Shown here in pieces: positions 8,544 to 17,693 of a DNA stretch of 64,000 bases (position 1 is the first letter of the stretch; every line of letters starts with the position of its first letter). The stretch is from the NCBI RefSeq assembly GCF_020991415.1, contig NZ_JAJMOY010000001.1, positions 992,001 through 1,056,000 of the forward strand, written 5' to 3'. Both the position numbers and the translations under genes were made by a program. Source of the stretch: Flavobacterium sp. ENC (GTDB lineage: Bacteria > Bacteroidota > Bacteroidia > Flavobacteriales > Flavobacteriaceae). The notes under the pieces were generated by a model. That model searched no databases. It was not told the origin of the DNA and saw nothing but the letters and a program-made list of their open reading frames with translations.

Positions 8544-9353
8544 TTGAAAAAGTATTCATATATTATTATTGATGATGATGCCGAAAGCACCCTGAAGACC
8601 AAAACGGTTGCAGAAGGTTTTTCGGAACTAACTTTTGTGGCCTCAGCTTCAGATTGTCAACAGGGATTAACCTTGATTTTAGAGCACCGGCCGTCACTTG
8701 TTTTTTTAGAAATTGATCCCAAAGATACAGCAGGTGATTTATCGCTTTCTTTCATCAATGAACTCTATCGGTATTTGTCCGTTATACCTAAAATAATTGT
8801 TACGACCTTAAAAAAAGAATTGGCTTACGATGCCATTCAGTATGGCGTTTTTGATTACTTACTGAAACCCGTTTTAGAAGGGGATTTGCTAAAGACTATT
8901 CTCAAATTAGATAAGATAGTCCCGGAGACACAATTTGTGAGACGGGGAGACAAGTTTAATGCTGCCGCGATTCCCTTTGCTAAAAGGAACCCGAATATCG
9001 AGGCCCCCCTGATTATCTGTATAAAATCTTACGGCGATTACCGCTATCTAAATGCAGCTGATATCAGTTATTTTCAGGCCGATAATAATTCAACCGATAT
9101 TTATCTTAAGTCGGGTGAAATGGTTACGGCTTTTAAAACACTCAAGTATTTTGAGAATGTACTTTCGTATCCTTTTTTCCGAATTCATAACAGTTACATC
9201 ATTAACCGAGATTATGTAGCACGTATTCATAACGGAAACTCAGTTTGTTACATAAAAAACTCTTCCAAAAAAATTCCTTTCTCAAAAACCTACAAATCAA
9301 ATGTAGATTTAATTATTGCTAATTTTTCTGAAGGTAATTACTTAGAAGTCTAA
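8544..9353 (+). CDS. LytTR-family response regulator with Glu in place of the phospho-acceptor Asp
   Basis: 269 residues: receiver domain (about 1-120) and LytTR DNA-binding domain (about 155-260; FFRIHNSYIINRDYVARI). The start is TTG, because an in-frame stop (8523-8525) lies seven codons upstream with no ATG between. The receiver keeps the acidic pocket (D10-D12), the threonine (IIVTT) and the lysine (LLKP), but the phospho-acceptor site reads LVFLEID, with E56 where Asp is expected. This could mimic the phosphorylated state, so the protein may be permanently active or use another signal. No histidine kinase is translationally coupled to it; the next gene encodes a small exported protein that may be its target. 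Confidence 0.85.
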   Translation: MKKYSYIIIDDDAESTLKTKTVAEGFSELTFVASASDCQQGLTLILEHRPSLVFLEIDPKDTAGDLSLSFINELYRYLSVIPKIIVTTLKKELAYDAIQYGVFDYLLKPVLEGDLLKTILKLDKIVPETQFVRRGDKFNAAAIPFAKRNPNIEAPLIICIKSYGDYRYLNAADISYFQADNNSTDIYLKSGEMVTAFKTLKYFENVLSYPFFRIHNSYIINRDYVARIHNGNSVCYIKNSSKKIPFSKTYKSNVDLIIANFSEGNYLEV

Positions 9354-9525
9354 AAACTAAGTAATTACATACAATTGAGGCTCAGTGACTATCAATTGGG
9401 TATGTTCTACCACAAACTGTTTTTTTCGTACAATATTTTTTGGTTCTCAACGTAGATTTGTCCCCATGATTGCAACAGCAGTCATATGCCCCCAAATAAA
9501 AATCACAAACAAAAACCTCAAAAAC

Positions 9526-9786
9526 ATGAAAAAAGCAGCTTTAACAATCGGATTATTTTCTTTAGTAATGGTAGCAACTTCTTTTACGACTCCTGACATT
9601 ACAAAGGATATTGCTAATAACGAATCAAGTGTTATAACACCAATTGACGGTCAGGTTGGTACAAGAGATGGAAGACAAAAACATGATTATACCGGAAGTG
9701 GAAGTCACGCACATTTGAGTTACAATCATTCAGGCAGCTTAAGTGCTGATGGTCAGTCTCTAAGAATGAGTGTAAAATTAGATTAA
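9526..9786 (+). CDS. Small exported protein, function unknown
   Basis: 86 residues. The start at 9526 gives a clear N-terminal export signal (KKAALTIGLFSLVMVATSFT); a longer frame from 9385 would place non-conserved sequence before it and was not used. The mature part is hydrophilic, with a Gly/Ser/His-rich stretch (HDYTGSGSHAHLSYNHSGS) and no cysteine. It lies between the LytTR regulator and the sensor kinase, and a strong terminator follows directly, so it is probably transcribed on its own or with the regulator. No family is recognised. Confidence 0.65.
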   Translation: MKKAALTIGLFSLVMVATSFTTPDITKDIANNESSVITPIDGQVGTRDGRQKHDYTGSGSHAHLSYNHSGSLSADGQSLRMSVKLD

Positions 9787-9810
9787 GTACATAAAAGTTA
9801 AAAATTTAAG

Positions 9811-9845
9811 AAAAGGCTGTCATTTTTTTGACAGCCTTTTTTTTC
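9811..9845 (+). terminator. Intrinsic terminator of the small exported protein gene
   Basis: A 12-bp perfect stem (9811-9822 with 9829-9840, arm AAAAGGCTGTCA) has a T6 loop and is followed by eight T residues in all. It overlaps the longest reading frame of the next gene, which argues that translation of the kinase starts further downstream (9888). Confidence 0.9.
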
Positions 9846-9887
9846 GCCTTTAGTTTTACTATTTTTGGTAAAATTCAAAGAAAGCCG

Positions 9888-11939
9888 TTGAAAAATAACT
9901 ATTTAATATTATTCTTTTTATGTGTTGTTTTTTCTGGTTGTACCAAAAAAAATCAAAAAGATAAAAATGTAAGTTTGTCAAAAGATAGCCTCGCTACGTA
10001 TTTGTCATTAGCAAGTGATATAAATCTGCCTTTTAAGTACAGGCAGCAATACAATAAAAAAGCGATGAACACTATTTTAGAACAGAAAGACGATTCTATA
10101 AATAAAGTAAATCTTTTCAAAGTCGCCAATCGGTATTATAATATGAACGATTGGAAATCGTATCTCCAAACTACAAAATTAATTTTAGAAAGAGCAACGA
10201 ATTCCAGGGATTCCATCCATATGGCTAAATCCTATAGCTATTTAGGGGACTACTACAGATCCCAATCGATATCAGACAGTTCGTTTCTGAATTATTTTAA
10301 AGCTGAAAAAATTTATCTGAAGATCAATGACCGGAATAATTTAGCGAAAACCTTTCTCGATAAAGCAAATCTTCAATATAACGGAGGGGATTACTTCGAG
10401 AGTGAAATCAGTGTTTTTAAAGCACTTCGTATTTTAAAAAAGGAAAATAATGTCAATGATGTACTTTACGACTGTTATAATTTACTTGGCATCTTATACA
10501 ATGAACAAGAGGAATATGGCAAGGCGCTGGAGTTACACGAAATGGCTTTAAATACGCTGGCAGACAAATCTATCCCGGCCGATTTCCAGTTAGAGGCCAC
10601 GTCTTTAAACAATATAGGGTTTGTTTATTTAAGAATGCAAAATTATAGTAAAGCCAAATCGTATTTTCAGAAAAGTTTAAACCAAAAAAATTTATTCGAA
10701 GAAAATACGACTCTTTATGCTATTGTACTGGATAATTTAGCGTATTCTAAATTTAAATTAAAGGAGTCTGACGGGCTGCCGAAACAATTCTTTGAAGCTT
10801 TGAAAATAAGGGACAGTCTGGGGTTAAAATCAGGTGTGATATTGAATAAAATACATTTATCGGAATATTATGCTTTCAAGAAAGATACTTTTAAGGCAAT
10901 TCAGTATTCAAAACAGGCATTGGCTTTATCTAAAAATTCAAACAAGATAAGAAACATATTAGAAGCTCTCAAACAAATTGCCGTTGTCGACCCTGTAAAC
11001 GCTTCTGCTTATTCACGGGAGTACATTCAGCTCAACGATAAAATGCTGAAAGCAGAGCGGAATATGGGCGAAAAATTCTCGCGCATTGAATATGAAACCA
11101 GTGAAATAAAAGACCAAAACTCGAATCTGCAGGAAAAGAATAAAACCCTGGTGTATGTTTTTAGTATTTGTACTTTGGTTGGTTTGTTCTTTTACGTGTA
11201 CAAAACCCAGCAGGCCAAAAACAGGGAGCTAATTTTTAAGCAACAGCAGCAGATAGCGAATGAGGATATTTATAATTTGATGATCTCCCAGCAGAACGAT
11301 ATCGAAATGACCCGTATCAGGGAAAAGAAAAAAGTGGCCCAGGAACTGCACGACGGTGTTTTAGGAAGGATGTTTGGAGTTCGGATCAGTCTGGACAGCT
11401 TAGATAAAATAGATGAAGCGGAAGCCGCCCTGAAAAGAAAAAAGTATTTAACAGAACTTAAAAACATCGAGGAAGACATACGTGAAATTTCACATGATCT
11501 AAATAGGGAAAAATCAGAATTAATTAATAATTTTGTTTTGATTCTGAACAAATTGTTTGATAATCAACAAAACACCTATCCTTCCAAACTGATTACTGCT
11601 TTTGACTCCCAAATCAAATGGGAACTGGTCAGCAATGCAGTGAAGATTAATTTATACAGGATTGTTCAGGAAGCGTTGCAGAATTGTAATAAGTATGCAA
11701 AAGCAAAGACAATTACAGTCGAATTTAAAAGTGAAATAAATTATTTGATAGTATCTGTCTTTGATGACGGAGTTGGATTTAATCCACAAAGAACAAAAAA
11801 CGGGATTGGATTGCATAATATCGAATACAGAGCTGCAGAATGTAAGGGATCCGTAACCATAAAATCTGCCAAAGGAGAAGGAACCCTTCTTTTGGTAAAA
11901 ATACCCATAGATCAAAAAATTAACCTACACAAGAAATGA
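9888..11939 (+). CDS. TPR-containing sensor histidine kinase (HisKA_3 type), lipoprotein-like N-terminus
   Basis: About 683 residues from a TTG at 9888; an upstream ATG at 9828 lies inside the preceding terminator and is unlikely. The N-terminus is a lipoprotein-type signal (FFLCVVFSGC, then TKK). About 380 residues of TPR-like helical repeats follow, then one transmembrane helix (VYVFSICTLVGLFFYVYK), a HisKA_3 dimerisation region with the phospho-acceptor in QELHDGVLG (H488), and a C-terminal ATPase domain (NLYRIVQEALQNC, DDGVGFNP, NGIGLHNI). It phosphorylates the next gene product, whose start overlaps its stop by four bases (ATGA). The signal sensed in the periplasm is unknown. Confidence 0.88.
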   Translation: MKNNYLILFFLCVVFSGCTKKNQKDKNVSLSKDSLATYLSLASDINLPFKYRQQYNKKAMNTILEQKDDSINKVNLFKVANRYYNMNDWKSYLQTTKLILERATNSRDSIHMAKSYSYLGDYYRSQSISDSSFLNYFKAEKIYLKINDRNNLAKTFLDKANLQYNGGDYFESEISVFKALRILKKENNVNDVLYDCYNLLGILYNEQEEYGKALELHEMALNTLADKSIPADFQLEATSLNNIGFVYLRMQNYSKAKSYFQKSLNQKNLFEENTTLYAIVLDNLAYSKFKLKESDGLPKQFFEALKIRDSLGLKSGVILNKIHLSEYYAFKKDTFKAIQYSKQALALSKNSNKIRNILEALKQIAVVDPVNASAYSREYIQLNDKMLKAERNMGEKFSRIEYETSEIKDQNSNLQEKNKTLVYVFSICTLVGLFFYVYKTQQAKNRELIFKQQQQIANEDIYNLMISQQNDIEMTRIREKKKVAQELHDGVLGRMFGVRISLDSLDKIDEAEAALKRKKYLTELKNIEEDIREISHDLNREKSELINNFVLILNKLFDNQQNTYPSKLITAFDSQIKWELVSNAVKINLYRIVQEALQNCNKYAKAKTITVEFKSEINYLIVSVFDDGVGFNPQRTKNGIGLHNIEYRAAECKGSVTIKSAKGEGTLLLVKIPIDQKINLHKK

Positions 11940-12634
11940 CAGCTGACCCCAACACTTTAGTTTCACAATTAATTAAACAAAACATATTAATTGTCGATGA
12001 TCATCCTTTTATTATTGAAGGATACAAAAATGCGATCACACGTTATAATACCAAACAATACGAATTTGTTATTTCACAGGCCTACGATTGCAGGTCAGGG
12101 TATGATTTGATACAGGATGAGGCAGCACCAAAGTTCGATGTTGCTTTTTTAGATATCAGTATGCCTTCCTATGAAGAAAAAGATATTTTTTCGGGAGAAG
12201 ATCTCGCCAAATTAATCTCAAAAAAAATGCCCGGCTGTAAAATCGTTTTATTGACGATGTATACCGAATTGCTTAAAATTAAAACGATAATCAGGACCAT
12301 AAGCCCCAATGGTTTAATTATTAAAAATGACCTGACTTTTGATGAACTGCTGTTTGCATTCGACAGGGTAATGAAAAATGAAAAATACTACAGCCAGTCG
12401 GTGCAGAAAATGTTGAGTCAGGCACCTCATAATTCGATAGAAGTGGATGAATTTGACAAGCAGATTTTGTTCCATTTATCAAAAGGAACCTCCGTGGCCG
12501 ATATGCCGCAATATATTCCCATTTCTTTAAATGCGATAGAAAAGAGAAGAGCCAATTTAAAAGAACTGCTCAAAATAAAATCCGGAACTGACGAGGATCT
12601 GGTAAAGGAAGCCAAAAACAAATCGCTTTTCTAA
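11936..12634 (+). CDS. Response regulator with LuxR-type helix-turn-helix
   Basis: 232 residues, translationally coupled to the kinase gene (ATGA overlap at 11936-11939). The receiver domain shows ILIVDDHPFIIEGY, the phospho-acceptor in VAFLDISMP (D73), and a Thr/Lys pair further on (LLTMYT, LIIKND). The C-terminal HTH (about 165-215; LSKGTSVADMPQYIPIS) is LuxR/GerE-like but diverged. It probably acts as a transcription factor downstream of the TPR kinase. Its targets are not visible here. Confidence 0.88.
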   Translation: MTADPNTLVSQLIKQNILIVDDHPFIIEGYKNAITRYNTKQYEFVISQAYDCRSGYDLIQDEAAPKFDVAFLDISMPSYEEKDIFSGEDLAKLISKKMPGCKIVLLTMYTELLKIKTIIRTISPNGLIIKNDLTFDELLFAFDRVMKNEKYYSQSVQKMLSQAPHNSIEVDEFDKQILFHLSKGTSVADMPQYIPISLNAIEKRRANLKELLKIKSGTDEDLVKEAKNKSLF

Positions 12635-12649
12635 TGTGAAATTCCAATA

Positions 12650-12699
12650 AAAAAATTCCAAATTCCAATAACGTGACGCATTGGAATTTGGAATTTTTT
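12650..12699. terminator. Bidirectional terminator between the response regulator and thiL
   Basis: A 20-bp perfect inverted repeat (12650-12669 with 12680-12699; arm core ATTCCAAATTCCAAT) has a 10-base loop. It is flanked by A6 on the left and T6 on the right, so it can end both convergent transcripts. Confidence 0.9.
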
Positions 12700-12718
12700 A
12701 TTTGATATTTTTTAAAGT

Positions 12719-13765
12719 TTATTCGCTTAAAGCGTCCCAGCCACGGGCTTTTAAGGCAATTTTCGTATTTGCGCGCGTCACTAAATGAATGCCTTCACTT
12801 TCATCTGCCATATGACCAATAACAGAGAAATTCGGATTTCCTTTTATTTTATCGAAATCATTAATGTCAATCGTAAATAACAATTCATAATCTTCACCGC
12901 CATTAATCGCTACGGTGGTACTGTCAATATTGAATTCTTCACAAGTCGAAATAAATTGCGGATCTAAAGGAAGTTTATCTTCGTATAAATTGCAACCCAC
13001 TTTTGACTGTTTGCACAAATGAATAATTTCAGAGGATAATCCGTCCGAAATGTCAATCATTGAAGTGGGCTTGATCTCAAGGGCATGTAATAAAGTACGG
13101 ACATCTTTTCGCGCTTCAGGTTTCAGCTGGCGCTCGATCAGATAGCTGTACATATCCAGATCCGGCTGGCTGTTTGGGTTCACCTGAAAAACCTGCTTTT
13201 CACGTTCCAAAACCTGTAATCCCATGTAAGCGGCACCGATATCTCCGGTAACAACAAGCAAATCGGTTTGCCTGGCACCGTTTCGGTAAACAAGCTCTTC
13301 TTCATTAGCTTCTCCTATTGCTGTAATGCTAATAATCAGTCCTTTTTGTGATGAGGTGGTGTCTCCGCCAATAACATCCACTTTATATTCTTTTGCAGCG
13401 TGTGTAATCCCTTCAAATAATTCCTCTAAGGCTTCCAGTGGAAAACGATTAGAAACAGCCACAGAGACCGTTATTTGCGTTGGTCGTGCATTCATCGCGC
13501 AAATGTCAGACAGATTTACAACGACAGACTTATATCCTAAATGTTTAAGCGGCATATAAGCCAGGTCAAAATGTACGCCTTCAATCAGCAAATCGGTAGA
13601 AATGACTACTTTTTTGTCTTTAAAATCAAGAACAGCTGCATCATCTCCAATACTTTTCAAAGTAGATTCCTGGGTAACATCAAAGTTTTTGGTTAAATGT
13701 TCAATCAGGCCAAATTCCCCTAATTGCGCTATACTGGTACGTTGTGGATTTTTATCTTCGATCAT
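12719..13765 (-). CDS. thiL: Thiamine-monophosphate kinase
   Basis: Phosphorylates thiamine monophosphate to the active cofactor. 348 residues from MIEDKNPQRTS; a frame extends 11 codons upstream into a repeat-like A/G-rich leader and was not used. Key motifs: LGEFGLIEHL at the N-terminus, the metal/ATP motif SIGDDAAVLD, DLLIEGVHFDL, VVNLSDICAMNA, DVIGGDTTSS and the C-terminal NGGEDYELLF. No other thiamine gene is adjacent. It is convergent with the two-component genes and shares their terminator. Confidence 0.96.
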   Translation of the reverse strand: MIEDKNPQRTSIAQLGEFGLIEHLTKNFDVTQESTLKSIGDDAAVLDFKDKKVVISTDLLIEGVHFDLAYMPLKHLGYKSVVVNLSDICAMNARPTQITVSVAVSNRFPLEALEELFEGITHAAKEYKVDVIGGDTTSSQKGLIISITAIGEANEEELVYRNGARQTDLLVVTGDIGAAYMGLQVLEREKQVFQVNPNSQPDLDMYSYLIERQLKPEARKDVRTLLHALEIKPTSMIDISDGLSSEIIHLCKQSKVGCNLYEDKLPLDPQFISTCEEFNIDSTTVAINGGEDYELLFTIDINDFDKIKGNPNFSVIGHMADESEGIHLVTRANTKIALKARGWDALSE

Positions 13766-13850
13766 TTTCTTTAAAGGTGAAAAGTTTTTAAGGTGCAAAG
13801 GTACAAAGATGTAAAGGTTTTGTCTAATTTTAATAGAAATGCTTTGTGTA

Positions 13851-13887
13851 TTAAACCCGACAGGTTTTTAAAACCTGTCGGGTTTAA
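13851..13887. repeat. Single copy of the CCCGACAGGTTTT palindrome
   Basis: An almost perfect 37-bp palindrome: 18-base arms 13851-13868 and 13870-13887 around one T, core CCCGACAGGTTTT. It is the same element found in each unit of the satellite at 41575-42470. It lies between divergent thiL and the DinB-like gene, so it does not end a transcript of either neighbour. Confidence 0.85.
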
Positions 13888-13979
13888 TGGAAAAATAAAT
13901 TATTTTTTTCCTGCTGACAAACTGTTGTCACTGGCCCTCCATAATTTTGAAGTATTAAAATAATTAAAACTTTAAAACC

Positions 13980-14459
13980 ATGAAAACATTAGCTGCACAA
14001 GTAATTACTCCCGAAGATTTGTTGAAACACTGGCAAGGACACCGCGCACTGACCCGTCGTGTAATTGAACTTTTTCCTGAAAAAGATTTCTTTGAATTTT
14101 CGATAGGAGGTATGAGAACCTTTGCCAAATTAACCGATGAACTTTTAGCGATCGCGGTTCCGGGCTTAAAAGGAATTGTCAATAAAGAAGTGAAAGGGTT
14201 CGCCGAAGAATCGGATAAACTGATTTTTAAAGCACAATACCTGGAAAAATGGGACGAAGCCACTTCAGAAATTAATCAGTATTGGGAAAAATTATCGATT
14301 GAAGATTTTAATGAAACTTTTAATCTTTTCGGACAATACGAATTTCCGGTGATTCAGAATATCCTGTATTTTATTGATAACGAAATACACCACCGCGGAC
14401 AAGGATATGTGTATTTGAGAGCATTAGGCATTGAGCCTCCTTTTTTCTGGGAAAGATAA
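13980..14459 (+). CDS. DinB-like metal-dependent protein
   Basis: 159 residues of the DinB/YfiT four-helix-bundle superfamily, whose members use a three-His metal site, often as thiol transferases or with unknown function. Visible landmarks are LLKHWQGHRALTRRVIELFP near the N-terminus, FSIGGMRTFAKLTDELL in the middle, and the C-terminal metal motif DNEIHHRGQGYVYLRALG (about 136-152). It is a cytoplasmic protein with no signal peptide. It is convergent with the WYL regulator and shares a terminator with it. Confidence 0.85.
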   Translation: MKTLAAQVITPEDLLKHWQGHRALTRRVIELFPEKDFFEFSIGGMRTFAKLTDELLAIAVPGLKGIVNKEVKGFAEESDKLIFKAQYLEKWDEATSEINQYWEKLSIEDFNETFNLFGQYEFPVIQNILYFIDNEIHHRGQGYVYLRALGIEPPFFWER

Positions 14460-14481
14460 CATTCCTGAAGATTGGCCAAAT

Positions 14482-14530
14482 AAAAAAACTCCTGAAGATG
14501 AATGTAGCATTCCCTTTAAGGAGTTTTTTT
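14482..14530. terminator. Bidirectional terminator between the DinB-like gene and the WYL regulator
   Basis: AAAAAAACTCCT (14482-14493) pairs with AGGAGTTTTTTT (14519-14530). The right arm covers the last codon of the minus-strand WYL gene. The A-rich left flank and T-rich right flank allow both strands to end here. Confidence 0.8.
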
Positions 14531-15485
14531 ATAAAAGTCTTTGTCTGTTGGTGTCAAGTAATTCTAAAGTCCTGACTTTAAGGATTTCCGGTTCCAGAAT
14601 TGTAGCATAATCCCCGAACATTAAAAACCAACGCGGGAAACCACTTTCGATATCGCGGCACATAAAGGTCATTTCGATTTGTCCGTCAATTTCTTTTTCG
14701 GAGACAAAACCGTGGTATTTTTTTTCGAATTCGAGGTATCGGGCAATTTTTTTCTCAATCAGAATTCTGACTTTGATCGTCGGAATGGTTTCATTTTTAT
14801 TTAAATAAGTCTCCAGGGAATCGTGCTCAATTGTAAAATCACATTCGGTTTTTTTAATGCCCTGAATTCTGTCGGTCCTAAATTGGCGATAATCTTTTCG
14901 CAAATGGCAATACCCCAGGAAATACCAGTTGTTATGATCGTGAAAAACGCCTACAGGTTCAATGTTTCTGTTAGTGGGTTCTTCGGCTTCTGCCGTTTTA
15001 TAACATAAAATGATTTGCTTTTTCTCGGCAATACTTTCAAACAAAACCGACAGTGTGTTGGGTGATTTATCATGAAACAGCGGTTCAGCAGTTTGCATAA
15101 CGACTCTTGATTCAATGTTCGAAAGCCAGTCCTTATCGGTACCTCTCAAAACCGATTTCAATTTGTACATTGCCGATGCATAATGCGATCCAAGGGCCGG
15201 ATCGGTGAATTTCTGCATCAGTTTTTCGGCAGCAATAAAACTGCCTACTTCTTCGCGCGTAAACATAACCGGAGGTAATCTATAGCCTTCCATCAGCGCA
15301 TAACCCACTCCGGCCTCACTGTAAATCGGAACTCCCGACGCTTCCAAAGTTCGGATGTCACGATAAATCGTTCGTAAACTAACTTCAAAACGATCCGCCA
15401 ATTCCTGTGCCTTTACAATTTTTTTGGATTGTAATTGAATCAGGATAGCGACAATCCGGTCAAATCGTTTTGGGGTTTCGTCCAT
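14529..15485 (-). CDS. WYL-domain transcriptional regulator (YafY-like)
   Basis: 318 residues: an N-terminal winged helix (about 7-65; IVKAQELADRFEVSLRTIYR, then DIRTLEASGVPIYSEAGVGY) and a WYL ligand-binding domain from about residue 135 (ILCYK, VGVFHDHNNWYFLGYC, RQFRTDRIQ). WYL proteins sense nucleic acid or small ligands and control stress, DNA-repair or defence genes; the target here is unknown. The upstream region consists of A/G-rich repeats, with no clear operator. The adjacent DinB-like gene is a possible partner because such pairs often occur together, but the two genes are convergent, not co-transcribed. Confidence 0.88.
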   Translation of the reverse strand: MDETPKRFDRIVAILIQLQSKKIVKAQELADRFEVSLRTIYRDIRTLEASGVPIYSEAGVGYALMEGYRLPPVMFTREEVGSFIAAEKLMQKFTDPALGSHYASAMYKLKSVLRGTDKDWLSNIESRVVMQTAEPLFHDKSPNTLSVLFESIAEKKQIILCYKTAEAEEPTNRNIEPVGVFHDHNNWYFLGYCHLRKDYRQFRTDRIQGIKKTECDFTIEHDSLETYLNKNETIPTIKVRILIEKKIARYLEFEKKYHGFVSEKEIDGQIEMTFMCRDIESGFPRWFLMFGDYATILEPEILKVRTLELLDTNRQRLL

Positions 15486-15658
15486 TTTTTTTCTTTTGAA
15501 GGTGCTGAGTTACTAAGGTTCTGAGTTGCTGAGGTTTTTTCTTTTTGAGGTGCAAAGGTTCAAAGATACAAAGGTTCAGCGTTTAGAGAAGTAAAAAATA
15601 TGTTCCAAATTAGGACAGATTTATGGGTTAAAAACATTAATCGAAATTTGCATTTTTC
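15486..15658. repeat. A/G-rich low-complexity repeats upstream of the WYL gene
   Basis: The stretch holds imperfect repeats of the phrases CTGAGTTGCTGAGG and GCAAAGGTTCAAAGAT. Near copies occur upstream of thiL (about 13790-13820), at 43080-43120 and at 48365-48490. No reading frame or clear promoter was seen in this part. Confidence 0.55.
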
Positions 15659-15777
15659 GTAGAGGCGCACAGCAGTGCGTCTACGCAAACTATGTCCGTT
15701 CCGTTAAAAGAATGCGTACATATTTTAATAAATTGTTGCAATTCTTTGCGAGGAGACGCACTGCTGTGCGCCTCTAC
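15659..15777. repeat. REPIN-like inverted pair of short palindromes
   Basis: The arm 15659-15684 (core GCGCACAGCAGTGCGTC) is repeated in inverted orientation at 15752-15777 with one mismatch; the spacer is 67 bases. Each arm can itself fold into a small hairpin, the architecture of a REPIN (two REP sequences head to head). It lies between lepA and the WYL gene, and the small minus-strand frame across it (15637-15855) is not considered a gene. Confidence 0.75.
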
Positions 15778-15823
15778 AATATACCTTGAGAATATAATAT
15801 TTGTTATATAGATTTTAAAAACA

Positions 15824-15852
15824 AAAAACCCAACAACTTTCGTCATCGGGTT
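15824..15852 (-). terminator. Probable terminator of lepA
   Basis: On the minus strand AACCC and GGGTT form a short stem that runs into a T-rich stretch (TTTTTTGTTTTT). It lies about 45 bases past the lepA stop. Confidence 0.55.
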
Positions 15853-15896
15853 CAATCTATATTCTTTGCTCTTTATTCTATTTTCTAAAAAAAAAC

Positions 15897-17693
15897 TTAG
15901 TCGTTCAATTTCAAAACAGCCATAAAAGCTTCCTGAGGAATTTCAACATTTCCTACCTGTCTCATACGTTTTTTACCTTTTTTCTGTTTTTCCAAAAGTT
16001 TACGTTTACGGGAGATATCCCCACCGTAACATTTTGCGGTAACGTCTTTACGAAGTGCTTTAATGGTTTCACGGGCAATGATTTTAGCACCAATTGCCGC
16101 CTGAATCGGAATATCAAATTGTTGTCTCGGAATTAGTTCGCGTAGTTTTTCGGTCATTTTTTTACCGATATTGTAGGCGTTGTCTTCGTGAATCAGGGCA
16201 GAAAGTGCATCCACAGTCTGTGCGTTCAGAAGTACATCCAGTTTTACTAATTTAGAAGTTCTCATTCCGATTGGAGAGTAGTCAAAAGAAGCATATCCTT
16301 TAGATACCGTTTTCAGACGATCGTAAAAATCGAATACAATTTCCGCAAGAGGCATGTCAAAATTCAGTTCAACACGTTCTGTTGTCAAATAGGTCTGATT
16401 GGTAATCTGGCCACGCTTTTCGATACATAAACTCATTACGTTTCCAACGAAATCAGCTTTTGTAATAATGGTAGCCTTAATAAACGGTTCTTCAACACGG
16501 TCCAGTTTTGATGGCTCCGGTAAATCGGACGGATTGTTTACAACAAAAGCAGTTTCAGGATCTTTTTTAGTATACGCCAGATACGAAACGTTAGGAACTG
16601 TAGTAATTACAGTCATGTCGAATTCACGCTCTAAACGTTCCTGGATAATTTCCATGTGAAGCATTCCTAAGAATCCGCAACGGAAACCAAAACCTAACGC
16701 CGCAGAACTTTCCGGAGTAAATACCAGTGAAGCATCATTCAGCTGCAGTTTTTCCATAGAAGAACGCAAATCTTCATAATCTTCGGTATCTACAGGATAA
16801 ATTCCGGCGAAAACCATTGGTTTTACATCCTCAAAACCGGTAATCATATTAGTGGTAGGTGTTTTGGCATCGGTCAGTGTATCACCAACTTTTACTTCTT
16901 TGGCTTCTTTAATTCCGGAAATTAAATAACCAACATCACCTGTAGAAATAACATTTTTAGGAACCTGGTTCAGTTTTAAAGTTCCAACCTCATCGGCAAA
17001 ATACTCATTGCCGGTAGCCATGAATTTAATTTTTTGCCCTTTTCTGATTTCCCCGTTTACAACTCTGAAGATTACTTCAATTCCACGAAACGGATTGTAA
17101 TGGGAATCAAAAATCAATGCTTGTAAAGGTTCGTCAACATTTCCTTTTGGCGGCGGAATTTTTTCAATAATGGCAGCCAGGATGTTTTCGACACCGAAAC
17201 CTGTTTTTCCCGAAGCATGAATAATATCTTCTAATTTACAGCCAAGCAAATCAATAATATCATCACTCACTTCTTCCGGATTGGCACTTGGTAAATCTAC
17301 TTTATTCAAAACCGGAATAATTTCCAGGTCATTTTCTAAAGCTAGATATAAATTTGAAATCGTTTGTGCCTGAATACTTTGTGCCGCATCAACAATCAAA
17401 AGTGCACCTTCGCAGGCAGCAATAGATCGTGAAACTTCGTATGAAAAGTCAACGTGACCGGGAGTATCAATTAAATTTAAGATGTATTCCTCTCCTTTAT
17501 AGGTGTATTCCATCTGAATGGCATGACTTTTTATGGTGATTCCACGCTCACGCTCCAGGTCCATGTTGTCAAGCAATTGTGCTTTTTCTTCACGGGCTGT
17601 AACGGTTTGTGTGGCACCAAGTAATCGGTCTGCCAATGTACTTTTACCGTGGTCAATGTGTGCAATAATGCAAAAGTTACGTATCTTCTTCAT
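15897..17693 (-). CDS. lepA: Elongation factor 4 (LepA)
   Basis: Ribosomal back-translocase GTPase of 598 residues. The GTP-binding motifs are [14 protein letters not shown] (G1, residues 9-22), [10 protein letters not shown] (G2), DTPGHVDF (G3) and NKVDLP (G4). The LepA-specific C-terminal domain ends in [20 protein letters not shown] near residue 560-580. It starts at 17693 with ATG. It is a single-gene unit with about 160 bases of spacer to the upstream regulator gene on the same strand. Confidence 0.98.
   Translation of the reverse strand: MKKIRNFCIIAHIDHGKSTLADRLLGATQTVTAREEKAQLLDNMDLERERGITIKSHAIQMEYTYKGEEYILNLIDTPGHVDFSYEVSRSIAACEGALLIVDAAQSIQAQTISNLYLALENDLEIIPVLNKVDLPSANPEEVSDDIIDLLGCKLEDIIHASGKTGFGVENILAAIIEKIPPPKGNVDEPLQALIFDSHYNPFRGIEVIFRVVNGEIRKGQKIKFMATGNEYFADEVGTLKLNQVPKNVISTGDVGYLISGIKEAKEVKVGDTLTDAKTPTTNMITGFEDVKPMVFAGIYPVDTEDYEDLRSSMEKLQLNDASLVFTPESSAALGFGFRCGFLGMLHMEIIQERLEREFDMTVITTVPNVSYLAYTKKDPETAFVVNNPSDLPEPSKLDRVEEPFIKATIITKADFVGNVMSLCIEKRGQITNQTYLTTERVELNFDMPLAEIVFDFYDRLKTVSKGYASFDYSPIGMRTSKLVKLDVLLNAQTVDALSALIHEDNAYNIGKKMTEKLRELIPRQQFDIPIQAAIGAKIIARETIKALRKDVTAKCYGGDISRKRKLLEKQKKGKKRMRQVGNVEIPQEAFMAVLKLND

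Noticed and set aside
9385..9525. Longer N-terminus of the small exported protein
   Set aside because: The extension lacks conservation hallmarks and would hide a clear export signal that starts at 9526.
9828..9887. Upstream start of the TPR kinase
   Set aside because: It lies within the T tract of the preceding terminator; the TTG at 9888 gives a proper lipoprotein signal instead.
15637..15855. Small minus-strand gene of 72 codons
   Set aside because: It runs through the REPIN-like inverted pair and the lepA terminator, with no family resemblance or start signal.
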